Positions 42,001 through 51,283 of a stretch of 64,000 nucleotides of DNA are shown in pieces. Position 1 is the first letter of the stretch; every line of letters begins with the position of its first letter. The translations under genes and the position numbers were made by a program. Under the pieces are notes generated by a model, which did not search any database, was not told the origin of the DNA, and was given only the letters and a program-made list of their open reading frames with translations. Source of the stretch: Thalassomonas sp. RHCl1 (lineage in GTDB: Bacteria; Pseudomonadota; Gammaproteobacteria; Enterobacterales; Alteromonadaceae); the NCBI RefSeq assembly GCF_947387555.1, contig NZ_CANDNZ010000020.1, positions 1 to 64,000 of the forward strand. The letters run 5' to 3'.

Positions 42001-45000
42001 GACAGTAGCGGAAGGGGCCACTGATACGGTCTTGACGTTAACTGAGCTGCAAAGCACAGATACCGATACCGACGATAGTACGCTCATTTATACCGTGGGC
42101 AATGTCAGCAACGGCACGTTAACCATCAACGGCAGTGCCTGGGCTTCGGGCAGCAATGATACCTTCACCCAGCAGGATATTATCGATGGTAATATCCGCT
42201 ACTCCCATGATGACTCCAATACGACTTCGGACAGTTTCAGTTACACGGTGGAGGACCCTGCGGGTAACCAACTTACCGGGCAGAGTTTTACTATCACGGT
42301 AACCCCGGTAGATGACGATACTGCGACCGTGGTTAACCAAAGCATGACGGTAGCAGAGGGCGCCGGTAATACCGCACTGACCTTGACTGAGCTGCAAAGC
42401 ACAGATGCCGATACTCTCGATAGTACGCTCATTTATACCGTAGGCAATGTCAGCAACGGCACGTTAACCATTAACGGCAGCGCCTGGGCTTCGGGCAGCA
42501 ACGATACCTTTAGCCAGCAAGATATTATCGACGGCAATGTCCTGTACGCCCATGATGGCTCCAACACCACTTCGGACAGTTTCAGCTACACGGTGGAAGA
42601 TCCTGCGGGTAACCGGCTGACTGGGCAAAGTTTTGTTATTACGGTGACACCCGAGGATGATACTACCGCGATTGTGGTTAACCAAAGCATGACGGTTGCT
42701 GAAGGCGATACCAATACAGTGTTGACGTTAACCGAGCTGCAAAGTACAGATGCCGATACCGATGATAGTACGCTTATTTATACCGTGGGTAATGTTAGTA
42801 ATGGCACGTTAACCATTAACGGCAGCGTCTGGGCCGCCGGCAGTAACGATACCTTTACCCAGCAGGATATTATTGACGGTAATATCCTGTACTCCCATGA
42901 CGGCTCGAACACCATTTCTGATAATTTCAGTTACACCGTGGAAGATCCCGCGGGCAACCAACTGACCGGGCAGAGCTTTGCTATCACAGTCACGCCGGTA
43001 GACAGTGATACAGCAACGGTCGTTAATCAAAGCATGGCAGTAGCGGAAGGGGCCACTGATACGGTTTTGACGTTAACCGAGCTGCAAAGCACAGATACCG
43101 ATACCGACGATAGTACGCTCATTTATACCGTGACGGATGTCAGTCATGGCACTTTATATATCAATGGCAGTGTCTGGTACAAGTCAGGTATTGGTGCCAA
43201 TAATACCTTTAGCCAGCAAGATATTATTGACGGTAAAGTACGTTACTCCCATGATGGCAGCAATACTTTATCCGATAACTTTGGTTATACCGTCGAAGAT
43301 GGCGCTGGTAACCAACTCACCGGGCAAAGCTTTACAATTACGATAAGTGCGGAAGATGATGATACCGCGGCCGCGGTTAATCAAAGCATGACAGTAGCAG
43401 AGGGCGCCAGTAATACTGCGCTGACCTTGACCGAACTGCAAAGTACAGATGCCGATACTCTCGATAGTACGCTCATTTATACCGTGGGTAATGTCAGCAA
43501 TGGTACGTTAACCATTAACGGCAGCACTTGGGCATCGGGCAGTAATGACAGTTTCAGCCAGCAGGACATCATCGACGGCAAGGTGCTTTATTCCCATGAT
43601 GGCAGCAATACTTTAAGCGATCATTTTACTTATAGTGTTGAAGACGGTGCCGGTAATCGGCTTAGCGGACAAAGTTTTGTTATTACCGTAACGCCTGTAG
43701 ATGATGATATTGCCCTTGTCATTAAGCAAAGCCTGACGGTGACGGAAGGGGATAGCAATATTGCCCTTTCATTAAATGAGTTGCAAAGCACAGATGCCGA
43801 TAGCGATGATGCGGCTTTACTGTATACCGTAGGTAATGTCAGCAACGGCACCTTAACCATTAACGGCAGCGCCTGGGCCCAGGGCAGCAACGACAGCTTT
43901 ACCCAGCAGGATATTCTCGACGGTAAAGTCTTGTATTCCCATGACGACAGTAATACCAGCACTGACAGTTTCAGCTTTTCTGTAACGGATCCGGCAGGTA
44001 ACCAGCTTAGCGATCAGAACTTTGTTATTCAGGTCAACCGTATCGATGATGATCCTGCGATGATCACCAGTAATATCAGTTTCAGCGGTAATGAAGGAGA
44101 TATAGTTAGCGGTATACTTAGTGCCACTGATGTCGATGGCCTTACCGACAGCAGCTATTTTAGCGCAGGTCATGGAGTTTACGGTAGTGCCGATATAGAT
44201 GCCGAAACAGGTGTCTGGTTTTATACGCCAACAGATAACAACTGGTTCGGCACTGACAGTTTTACCGTTACGGTAACCGATGATTTTGGCGGAATAACAG
44301 AGCAATTGGTGACCGTCACGCTCACCGGCGTTGATGATGCGGCACTGATCAGCGGCGATCTGTACTTTAGCGGCACTGAAGGTGATTGGATCGGCGGCGA
44401 TATAAATGCCAGCGATGTTGATGGTCTTACCGACCTGAGCTATTTTTCGGTGGGTCCGGCGAGCCATGGACAGGTGGTGATAGATACGCAAACGGGCAAC
44501 TGGGTGTATACGGCAAGGGATAGCAATTGGTTTGGCAGTGACAGCTTTCACGTTACCGTTACCGATGACTTTGGCGGCATAACGACAGAGCTGATTCGTA
44601 TTGAACTTACTGCTGTTAACGATGCCGCGATAATTTCAGGGCAGAATAATGCTATTTTGCTGCTGGCTGATGATAGCGACGGAGAGTTGGTAACTTCAGG
44701 CCAGTTGACGATTGTCGATGCCGATGAAGGCGAGGCTGCTTTTGTTGCCGAAACCTTCAGCGGGCGTTACGGGGAATTAAATATCGACAGCCAAGGTCAT
44801 TGGTTTTATCATGCCAACGCCTCCCAGCCAGCCATCCGGGCATTGGGTGAGAATGAAACCGTGACAGAGCAGCTCACTGTCTCCAGTATCGACGGTACCG
44901 AGCAGCGGGTGAATGTTGCCATCACTGGCGTTAATGATGCTCCGGTCATTACCCAATCCCTCAGCGATCAGGCCGTTAACCCGGAAAGTGAATTTGACCT

Positions 45001-46039
45001 TACTTTTAGTAAACATACCTTCATGGATCCCGACACTGCCGATACCCTGGTATACACGCTATTGCAGGCAGATGGCAGTGCCTTGCCCGGCTGGTTAAAC
45101 TTTGATAGCGACAGCCTAACCCTTAGCGGCATAGCCGACAACGAAGATACGGGTACCCTGGCGCTGAAACTCATTGCTGATGATGGCAGCTTAACTACTG
45201 CTGAAGCCTTCTCACTGACGGTAAACCGGCCAATGACGGTTGATACTTTACCAATCACTCATATACAGCCGACCAATGTTGTGCAGACAAGCATAAATAA
45301 GGGGGTTGCAGAAAACCAGGGCTCATTGGAACAGGAGAGCCTGCAAGAAAACAGCCTTGAACAAGCCGAAGAAATAACGGATGACCAGGCTGAAACTTCC
45401 GGGGAGAAGAAATCGGCCCAGGAGGTCGAGATAGCGCAAAGTATATCGGTGCCGAAAGGCCTGCATCAGATTCTGAATCATCAGCATAACAGTAATGATG
45501 CGCCGGGTTTTTCGGAGGTAGCATTTGAAACCGTGATAGGGGAAATTAATGAGGTAGAAATTAAAACAAAAACAATCCAGGAGAATAACACTGATCAGCA
45601 GAGCCAGTCATTGGAGGCTCTTGATTTGATTAATCTGGACTTTTCTACCAGTGTTCCCCTTGAACTTTTGACCGCCGAGCAAGTCTCTGCCCGTGATAAT
45701 GAGCACTTTTTCCGGGAGCTGGATCAAATGCGCCGGGAGCTGAACGAATCGATAGCCGATGAAGATGAACAAGCTGATGTTGTCGCGGAAGTGACCATGG
45801 GGGCGACTTTATCGGTTTCTATGGGGGTCCTTGCCTGGGTTTTGCGGGCCGGCTCTTTGATGGCCAGTTTTCTGTCCATTATTCCCCTTTGGAAACAGTT
45901 TGATCTTATGCCGGTTTTAGGTAGTCAACCGGTGAAGACGCCGGAGCCGTCAGGGGATAAAAAAGCCGGTCAGTCTGCGGCGAAAGAAGAAACTATTTTT
46001 GATACTGAGGAAAAAAGCGCTGATGAATCTAAGGACTAG
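39083..46039 (+). CDS. Giant LEPR-XLL surface protein: DUF4347, LamG-like and cadherin repeats
   Basis: 2318 aa. ATG 39083 (AAAGG, 7-nt spacing) is preferred over the in-frame TTG at 39047. After a basic N-terminus comes LEPRLLYSADLL (32-43) with no Sec signal. Next is a DUF4347 domain (about 103-273) with HLISHG (His165) and LLYGCNLA (Cys208), the His/Cys layout of clan CD peptidases. A LamG/concanavalin-type domain (about 303-535), a bacterial Ig-like domain, and nine CSPG/NG2-type cadherin repeats of about 115 aa follow. Two NWFGSDSF domains, a VCBS-like domain, a dystroglycan-type cadherin domain and an acidic linker complete the body. The C-terminal block EVTMGATLSVSMGVLAWVLRAGSL to MPVLG (about 2237-2281) is almost the same as in the 1134-aa paralogue. 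Likely a large adhesin displayed by the neighbouring HlyD/M50 proteins. Confidence 0.88.
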   Translation: MIFKRREAKLKNKAKASLKVKNCRFPAYIEALEPRLLYSADLLGGTIDVSYVDPDVLDEAKTRLSILAKGNHQDEQSGPHALTAQLEENQPIPDANDKEVSGVELVIIDASTPDYQILVNDIINNAADGTQFQLVVIDSQDSGIKQISEVLSQYTDLDALHLISHGEQGQLNIGNTRLSQENLEQYSAEISAWSGAFKFNGDILLYGCNLAAELSGQAFIDALAVLTKTDVAASNDLTGHAEAGGDWQLEYHTGVIDTELAVSESLQVQWQQVLANDPASANDDPVTYSTYISSLNPVSHWQLNESSGTLVLDQAGSNNGTYVNAPGLAETGALVDDPANTAVSFDGTTNDDSGDYIVIPHDSDMMLDDGSIQLWFNTDNVMQDSSLFSKDSSGYVNGGHIEIDLTSSGHINVRLQSSSDSYFVETTEVMTNSQWHNVVFTFGSSGMKLYVDGELADTNVYTGGLGTTSGGSGNSEPIVIGASTGVSNSGSETPTVRHYQGKIDEVAIFDSALSAEQIKMLYGSALQDYTLLEDGTLNVSADAGVLANDYDAENDPLTAILVSGPSNAASFSLNADGSFTYTPTANFSGTDSFSYKVNDGTSDSNIATVTLTVTGVDDQTATVVNQSMTVAEGATDTVLTLTELQSTDTDTDDSTLIYTVGNVSNGTLTINGSAWASGSNDTFTQQDIIDGNIRYSHDDSNTTSDNFSYTVEDPAGNQLTGQSFTITVTPVDDDTATVVNQSMTVAEGAGNTALTLTELQSTDADTLDSTLIYTVGNVSNGTLTINGSAWASGSNDTFSQQDIIDGNVLYAHDGSNTTSDSFSYTVEDPAGNRLTGQSFAITVTPEDDTAAIVVNQSMTVAEGDTNTVLTLTELQSTDADTDDSTLIYTVGNVSNGTLTINGSAWAAGSNDTFTQQDIIDGNILYSHDGSNTSSDNFSYTVEDPAGNQLTGQSFAITVTPVDSDTATVVNQSMTVAEGATDTVLTLTELQSTDTDTDDSTLIYTVGNVSNGTLTINGSAWASGSNDTFTQQDIIDGNIRYSHDDSNTTSDSFSYTVEDPAGNQLTGQSFTITVTPVDDDTATVVNQSMTVAEGAGNTALTLTELQSTDADTLDSTLIYTVGNVSNGTLTINGSAWASGSNDTFSQQDIIDGNVLYAHDGSNTTSDSFSYTVEDPAGNRLTGQSFVITVTPEDDTTAIVVNQSMTVAEGDTNTVLTLTELQSTDADTDDSTLIYTVGNVSNGTLTINGSVWAAGSNDTFTQQDIIDGNILYSHDGSNTISDNFSYTVEDPAGNQLTGQSFAITVTPVDSDTATVVNQSMAVAEGATDTVLTLTELQSTDTDTDDSTLIYTVTDVSHGTLYINGSVWYKSGIGANNTFSQQDIIDGKVRYSHDGSNTLSDNFGYTVEDGAGNQLTGQSFTITISAEDDDTAAAVNQSMTVAEGASNTALTLTELQSTDADTLDSTLIYTVGNVSNGTLTINGSTWASGSNDSFSQQDIIDGKVLYSHDGSNTLSDHFTYSVEDGAGNRLSGQSFVITVTPVDDDIALVIKQSLTVTEGDSNIALSLNELQSTDADSDDAALLYTVGNVSNGTLTINGSAWAQGSNDSFTQQDILDGKVLYSHDDSNTSTDSFSFSVTDPAGNQLSDQNFVIQVNRIDDDPAMITSNISFSGNEGDIVSGILSATDVDGLTDSSYFSAGHGVYGSADIDAETGVWFYTPTDNNWFGTDSFTVTVTDDFGGITEQLVTVTLTGVDDAALISGDLYFSGTEGDWIGGDINASDVDGLTDLSYFSVGPASHGQVVIDTQTGNWVYTARDSNWFGSDSFHVTVTDDFGGITTELIRIELTAVNDAAIISGQNNAILLLADDSDGELVTSGQLTIVDADEGEAAFVAETFSGRYGELNIDSQGHWFYHANASQPAIRALGENETVTEQLTVSSIDGTEQRVNVAITGVNDAPVITQSLSDQAVNPESEFDLTFSKHTFMDPDTADTLVYTLLQADGSALPGWLNFDSDSLTLSGIADNEDTGTLALKLIADDGSLTTAEAFSLTVNRPMTVDTLPITHIQPTNVVQTSINKGVAENQGSLEQESLQENSLEQAEEITDDQAETSGEKKSAQEVEIAQSISVPKGLHQILNHQHNSNDAPGFSEVAFETVIGEINEVEIKTKTIQENNTDQQSQSLEALDLINLDFSTSVPLELLTAEQVSARDNEHFFRELDQMRRELNESIADEDEQADVVAEVTMGATLSVSMGVLAWVLRAGSLMASFLSIIPLWKQFDLMPVLGSQPVKTPEPSGDKKAGQSAAKEETIFDTEEKSADESKD
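40943..43012 (+). repeat. Direct 1035-bp duplication within the giant gene
   Basis: Three 345-bp cadherin-repeat units (40943-41977) are followed by a near-identical copy (41978-43012). Spacing of matching motifs is exactly 1035 bp throughout. Only scattered base changes are seen, for example acaatttcag versus acagtttcag. A seventh repeat starts like the first and then diverges. Confidence 0.92.
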
Positions 46040-46042
46040 CTT

Positions 46043-49000
46043 ATGAAAAATCCCCTCGGCTCTCCATTGGTGCGTATCAGCGTTGGTTTGGTGATGCTTA
46101 CTTGCAGTATATTGCTGATGTTTGAGTTTTTAGGCCTGGTCCCGAACCAGAAAGTGCCGGAGCTGAAATTTCGTAAAATGCTGGTAGAGTCGCTTGCGGT
46201 ACAGCTTAATGCCGATATTACCGCTAACCGGGAAGATAATGTCCATCATACCCTGGAAGCCGTGGTGACCCGAAACAGCAATGTAAAATCCGCCGGCGTA
46301 CGGTTAACTTCCAACCAAGTGATCGCCCAGTCCGGCGATCACCAGCAGGCATGGTTGCTTAAACCCACAGATAAATCTACCGCTTCCCAGGTACAGGTGC
46401 CGATTTTTAAAAAAGGTGAGCGCTGGGGAACGATAGAAGTTATTTTTGATGACCTGTCTACCTTGGATAACCCCTTCTTTATACTGGTGCTGTTCGTCTC
46501 CTTGTCCGGTTTTGTTTGTTATTTACTGTTTTTAAAAAAAACCATGCTCGAGCTCGATCCCGGTTCTGTGGTTCCCGACCGGGTGCGCAATGCATTAAAT
46601 ACCTTATCCGATGGTTTGTTAATCATTGACAACAAAGAGCAAATAATTTTTTCCAATGAACCTTTCCTGACAAAATCGGCCCGGTCAAATGAATCGCTGA
46701 TGGGCAAAAAAGCGTCTGAGTTAGACTGGTTATGCGAAGAAGAACAGCAAGTACTTCCCTGGTTACCGGTATTGCAAGGTGAGGCGGCGGTGACCGGCGC
46801 AGCGCTGAAATTAAGGGCCAAGTCAGGCAACCAGGTTTCTTTTAAAGTGAATGTCTCACCGATTGGCCGCAGCGAAAAAGAAACCCGGGGCGCCCTGGTG
46901 ACTTTTAACGATATTACCGAGCTGGAAATAAAGAACAGCGAATTGGGCCAGTTACTGGATAAGCTTAAGCTCAGCCAAAAAGAGATCACCGCCCAAAATA
47001 AGGAGCTGAAATATCTGGCGACCCGAGATCCGCTCACCAGCTGCCTTAATCGCCGCTCTTTTTTTGAAGGGCTCAGAGTCTTGATTGAAGAGGAAAAAAG
47101 CCTTAAGAGTTCACTGAGCTGTATTATGTCAGACATAGATCATTTTAAGTCGGTCAACGATACCTATGGTCATGCGGTGGGGGATAAAGTGATCAAGATG
47201 GTGGCGAAAATACTCAAAGACATCTCCCGCACCAATGATCTGGTGGGGCGCTACGGAGGCGAAGAGTTTTGCGTGGTGCTGCCGGCGACCACGGCGCAAG
47301 AGGCTGCCCAGGTAGCGGAGCGAATTCGTCTGGCGGTGATGAAAGAAGATATCAGCCTGCCAGACGGTAAATTCAATGTGACTTCGAGCTTTGGCGTGGC
47401 TTGCTGGTCAAATCAGCTCAGTAATGCCGAAGCCTTTGTCAGCCAGGCAGATGAGGCCTTATATGTTGCTAAAGAAACGGGCCGTAACCGTGTGGAAATC
47501 TGGAATGAACAGGCGGAAAAACCTCCGGCAGCCGCCGAGCCGGTTGAGGAAAGCGAACAGGAAAGCAATGGCACTGAGACTTTTGAAGAAAATGAGAGTG
47601 AACAAGTCCAGGCCGAACCGGTTGTCGAAATAACCCCCCTGGCCGGGAGTGAGTTGGAAAGCAAGAAAAGCTTATGCCCAAATGACGATGAACCACCTCA
47701 GGAAAGTGCTGTAGTATCTGTGAATTTAGCTCCCGGTAAATATGATGAGCGGGTGGAAACCACACAGGTCTTTGGTCTGCCGAGCCGTACTGTGATGTTC
47801 GATCGTATTATTCAGGCAATATACAGGGCAAAGCGCAATAACAGAAAGTTTGCTATCCTGGTTCTGGATCTGGAGAAGGTCCGTCAAATCAGCCATACCT
47901 TAGGTCATAGTGTCAGTGAAAAATTGATCCGCGAAATGGGCCGTAAAATCAGCCAACTATTTAGAAATACGGATTGTGTTTCCCTTGTTGATAGTGCTGG
48001 GCACGCTGCAAAGAACAGTGTCTGTGTGTCACAAATCAGCAGTTATGAATTATCTCTGTTGCTGGATGATTTTTCCCAGGATGAATTTCTGATCCAGATG
48101 TTAAACCGGATATTCCAATCATTGGAAAATCCGGTGAGTATTGAAGGAAGTGATCTGTACCTTGATACCTGTATCGGGGTGAGCTTATACCCGAATGACG
48201 GTGAAGAGCCGGATGAGCTGATCGCCAATGCCAGCACTGCCATGTATGAAGCCAGACAGAAATCCGGACGAAATAACTTCAGGTTTTATTCGCCAGAAAT
48301 CAATCAAAGGGCGAACCAGCAGCTGCAAATGGAAAACGACCTGCATAAAGCCGTCGAACGAAATGAATTTCTTGTTTATTATCAGCCGAAGGTGGATGTC
48401 AGCAGCGGGCAATTGTGTGGTATGGAGGCCCTGGTACGCTGGCAACATCCGGACTCGGGTATGGTGCCCCCGGATGATTTTATCCCGCTGGCGGAAAGTA
48501 ACGGTATTATTGATGCGATTACCGATCAGATACTTGCCCTGGTGTGCGGACATCTCACCCGGTGGCAGGAGGCATCTCTTGAGCCTGTGCCGGTTGCCAT
48601 CAACCTGTCGCCGGTACAGTTTAAAAACCCGCAGCTTGCCAGCAAGATTATTAAACAGTTGAAGCAAAATGATATTTTACCCAAATACATAGAGCTGGAA
48701 ATTACGGAAAATGTGGTCGCCGATAACCTGGCGGCAACGATCGATTTGATCCACGAACTCACCGATGCCGGTTTTAGTATTTCCCTCGATGATTTTGGTA
48801 CCGGCTATTGCTCTTATAGTTATTTAAAGAACTTTCCCGTGGATAAAATTAAAATTGACCGCTCTATTATCACAGATTTCACCGAGAATACCTTTGATGC
48901 CGCCATCGTCAATTCCATTATCACCTTGGCGGATCATTTAGGTTTAAAGATCGTGGCCGAAGGGGTGGAAACGGCGGAGCAACTGAAATTTTTACGTGAT

Positions 49001-49198
49001 CTCAATTGTCACCAAGTGCAGGGTTATTTGATCAGCAAACCGGTTTCCTATGAACAGGCCACTGAGTTTATATCGGATCCGTCATTAATCAACGGCAAAG
49101 TTAAAGCCAGTCTGGAGCATGATATCCAGGCGTTAGCCCATGATGAAGGTAACTTTAAGGTCGAACTTACCGGGATCTTAAATAAAGCGCCTTACTGA
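46043..49198 (+). CDS. Membrane c-di-GMP enzyme: PAS-GGDEF-GGDEF-EAL
   Basis: 1051 aa. Two transmembrane helices (about 13-35 and 149-168) flank a periplasmic sensor region. A PAS-like domain (about 185-295), a coiled coil, and GGDEF domain 1 with active motif GGEEF at 405-409 follow. After an acidic low-complexity linker (about 490-570) comes GGDEF domain 2, whose signature is replaced by SSYEL (about 666-670) and is therefore catalytically dead. The EAL domain has EALVRW at 795, EITEN, DDFGTG and EGVET intact. The protein could both make and degrade c-di-GMP or bind it. It starts 3 nt after the giant LEPR gene, so co-expression is very likely, and it could gate display of that protein as LapD does for LapA (analogy only). 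Confidence 0.9.
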   Translation: MKNPLGSPLVRISVGLVMLTCSILLMFEFLGLVPNQKVPELKFRKMLVESLAVQLNADITANREDNVHHTLEAVVTRNSNVKSAGVRLTSNQVIAQSGDHQQAWLLKPTDKSTASQVQVPIFKKGERWGTIEVIFDDLSTLDNPFFILVLFVSLSGFVCYLLFLKKTMLELDPGSVVPDRVRNALNTLSDGLLIIDNKEQIIFSNEPFLTKSARSNESLMGKKASELDWLCEEEQQVLPWLPVLQGEAAVTGAALKLRAKSGNQVSFKVNVSPIGRSEKETRGALVTFNDITELEIKNSELGQLLDKLKLSQKEITAQNKELKYLATRDPLTSCLNRRSFFEGLRVLIEEEKSLKSSLSCIMSDIDHFKSVNDTYGHAVGDKVIKMVAKILKDISRTNDLVGRYGGEEFCVVLPATTAQEAAQVAERIRLAVMKEDISLPDGKFNVTSSFGVACWSNQLSNAEAFVSQADEALYVAKETGRNRVEIWNEQAEKPPAAAEPVEESEQESNGTETFEENESEQVQAEPVVEITPLAGSELESKKSLCPNDDEPPQESAVVSVNLAPGKYDERVETTQVFGLPSRTVMFDRIIQAIYRAKRNNRKFAILVLDLEKVRQISHTLGHSVSEKLIREMGRKISQLFRNTDCVSLVDSAGHAAKNSVCVSQISSYELSLLLDDFSQDEFLIQMLNRIFQSLENPVSIEGSDLYLDTCIGVSLYPNDGEEPDELIANASTAMYEARQKSGRNNFRFYSPEINQRANQQLQMENDLHKAVERNEFLVYYQPKVDVSSGQLCGMEALVRWQHPDSGMVPPDDFIPLAESNGIIDAITDQILALVCGHLTRWQEASLEPVPVAINLSPVQFKNPQLASKIIKQLKQNDILPKYIELEITENVVADNLAATIDLIHELTDAGFSISLDDFGTGYCSYSYLKNFPVDKIKIDRSIITDFTENTFDAAIVNSIITLADHLGLKIVAEGVETAEQLKFLRDLNCHQVQGYLISKPVSYEQATEFISDPSLINGKVKASLEHDIQALAHDEGNFKVELTGILNKAPY

Positions 49199-49229
49199 GG
49201 GGGGATTGCCTTATTTTGGTTAGCGGATA

Positions 49230-50273
49230 ATGTCGTTGAAACTTAAGATTAATGCTCGCTGCCATTCGCGAAAGGCCCGGTTCATTCCTATACTGCCAGT
49301 TAGATTTCAGGCTAAAAAACGTTTAATAATCAAGATGCAAAACCTTATTAGTGCGGTAGTAGAACAAGTCGGTTCAATAGTGCTGGGAAAACCGCGGGAG
49401 ATCCGCCTGGCCCTTGCCTGTTTACTGGCCCAGGGACATATTTTAATTGAAGACTTACCCGGCATGGGCAAAACCACTTTAGCCCAGGTATTGGCAAAAA
49501 CCTTGGGACTAAGTTACCAAAGAACCCAGTTTACCAGTGATTTATTACCGGCGGATGTTACCGGTATTTCGATTTATCATAGTGAAAAAAAGCAGTTTGA
49601 GCTTCACAGGGGGCCGGTTTTCAATCAGGTGGTGCTGGCGGATGAAATTAACCGGGCCAACCCGAAAACCCAGAGTGCGTTATTAGAGGCCATGGCCGAA
49701 CACCAGGTCAGTATCGACGGCACAACGTATGAACTGCCTTCGCCATTTTTTGTTATTGCCACGCAAAATCCCCTCAGTCATGCTGGGACCTATCCCTTAC
49801 CTGAGTCTCAATTGGATCGTTTTATGATGCGTATTTCCCTGGGGTTTCCCGATGTGGAGGCAGAAAAACTGATTTTGTTAAGCCAGGACAGGGATCATCA
49901 ATTTATGCACTTACGCCCTTGCCTTGAACTTGAGCAACTTATCACCATGCAAAAAAATATTGATAACCTGAGTGCCAGCGATGCCATTCTCGACTATATC
50001 ATTGCTTTATGCCATGTCAGCCGCGGCCAGGATGAAAATCTCAGACCCCTGTCGCCCCGTGCGGGTAAGGCATTGTTAAAAGCGGCAAAGGCCTGGGCTT
50101 TTATGGAAGATCGTGATTATGTCCATCCCGGGGATATCCAAGCGGTGTTTGTGGCGGTTTGCCAGCATCGCCTGGAAATTGTTTCAGATAGCTTTATGCA
50201 GCACAAAGAGGGACTGGCATTAAGTGTACTGGAGCAGGTAGATCCCACCAATCCGTTAGCCAAGTTATCCTGA
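49230..50273 (+). CDS. MoxR family AAA+ ATPase
   Basis: 347 aa. Walker A GMGKTT, Walker B VVLADEINRANPKTQSALLEAM, sensor ATQNPLSHAGTYPLPESQLDRF. The first 35 residues (basic, before MQNLISAVVEQVGSIVLGK) are not part of the family; the usual start would be ATG 49335, though neither start has a good RBS. MoxR ATPases act as chaperones that mature or activate partner complexes, commonly with DUF58 and VWA proteins. It heads a tight MoxR-DUF58-transglutaminase trio (gaps of 10 and 4 nt). Confidence 0.9.
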   Translation: MSLKLKINARCHSRKARFIPILPVRFQAKKRLIIKMQNLISAVVEQVGSIVLGKPREIRLALACLLAQGHILIEDLPGMGKTTLAQVLAKTLGLSYQRTQFTSDLLPADVTGISIYHSEKKQFELHRGPVFNQVVLADEINRANPKTQSALLEAMAEHQVSIDGTTYELPSPFFVIATQNPLSHAGTYPLPESQLDRFMMRISLGFPDVEAEKLILLSQDRDHQFMHLRPCLELEQLITMQKNIDNLSASDAILDYIIALCHVSRGQDENLRPLSPRAGKALLKAAKAWAFMEDRDYVHPGDIQAVFVAVCQHRLEIVSDSFMQHKEGLALSVLEQVDPTNPLAKLS

Positions 50274-50283
50274 AGTCCCTGCT

Positions 50284-51279
50284 ATGTTTGGCGCCAAGAT
50301 GATGTTAAAGCTTAAAGCCGGCGTTAAAAGCCGCTTTTCCCTTTGGTTAAAGCAGCGGCTGCCGGCGGCCAAATACCAGCTGTTGCACCGGGGCAATATT
50401 TTTATCTTTCCCAGCCGTTTTGGCTGCGCCTATTTATTACTGGTGTTGCTGATTTTTTTGCTCGGCACTAACTATCAGAATAATGTCATTATTTTAATGA
50501 GTTACCTGATGGGCAGTCTCTTTATTACCGTGATGTTGCAAAGCTTTTTTAATCTTTGCGGCCTGGCGATAAGCTGCAACGGGCAATGTAGCGGTTATGC
50601 CGGGCAGGGGGTGACTATGCCGCTTACCGTGCACAGTAAAATCCCCCGCTATGACTTAACCCTTTCTTTTGCCGGGCAGCAGGCGGTGCATATCAGCGTT
50701 ATTCGTGCAGAAAAGGTGTCTGTGAACTTACCCTTTTTCTCGAAAAAGCGGGGCTTGATCGCGCCCGGGCGCATCACCATTAAAAGCGAATATTCCCTGG
50801 GACTCTTTAGCTGTTGGACCCACTTGGATTTTGGCTGCTTATGCACCCTTTATCCTCAGGCCAAGTTACCCCCGGGGCCGTTGCTGCATTTTTTAAAGCA
50901 GGGGGACAGTGCGGAAAATACCGGTAAAGCCTGCGTCGGTGCGGAAGACTTTTTTGAATTAAAAACTTATGTGCTCGGAGAGTCAGTCAACCGGGTGGCC
51001 TGGAAACAATTTGCCCGGGGGCAGGGAAAATATACCAAACATTATCAGCAGCAACAGGGCAGTGTCCTTTGGTTAAGCCTGGCGGCTATGCCGGGCGGCG
51101 ATGTCGAAACACAATTACAGTATCTATGTTATCTGCTGTTACATTACCATCATGAAGATTATCGCTATGGCCTGGAGCTGGCAGGGCAGGTATTCCAGGT
51201 CGACAGCGGTGACTTTCACCTGAAAAGCTGCTTGCGGGCACTGGCGGCTTACCCGGGTCCGTCAGCAGGGGGAGCATAA
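50284..51279 (+). CDS. DUF58 domain protein
   Basis: 331 aa. A basic N-terminus, two transmembrane helices (about 48-90), then a periplasm- or cytosol-facing beta-rich part. The DUF58 signature region is AEDFFELKTYVLGESVNRVAWKQFARGQGKYTKHYQQQ (read in segments, about 220-260). Partner of MoxR and the TgpA-like protein in many bacteria; exact role unknown. The first ATG is at 50284 with two more Met within seven residues. Confidence 0.88.
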   Translation: MFGAKMMLKLKAGVKSRFSLWLKQRLPAAKYQLLHRGNIFIFPSRFGCAYLLLVLLIFLLGTNYQNNVIILMSYLMGSLFITVMLQSFFNLCGLAISCNGQCSGYAGQGVTMPLTVHSKIPRYDLTLSFAGQQAVHISVIRAEKVSVNLPFFSKKRGLIAPGRITIKSEYSLGLFSCWTHLDFGCLCTLYPQAKLPPGPLLHFLKQGDSAENTGKACVGAEDFFELKTYVLGESVNRVAWKQFARGQGKYTKHYQQQQGSVLWLSLAAMPGGDVETQLQYLCYLLLHYHHEDYRYGLELAGQVFQVDSGDFHLKSCLRALAAYPGPSAGGA

Positions 51280-51283
51280 AATT

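Noticed and set aside
41084-43030. Periodic minus-strand ORFs of 60-92 codons antisense to the cadherin repeats
   Set aside because: They recur with the same 345/1035-bp period as the sense repeats and are by-products of the repeated coding sequence; no RBS or independent signal.
40900-43750. Regular repeats resembling a CRISPR or satellite array
   Set aside because: The repeats are 345 bp, in frame and translate to cadherin-type domains; no short repeat/spacer structure.
35199-46039. RTX adhesin exported by a type I secretion system
   Set aside because: No GGxGxDxxx nonapeptide repeats and no ABC transporter or TolC gene nearby, although HlyD-like proteins are present.
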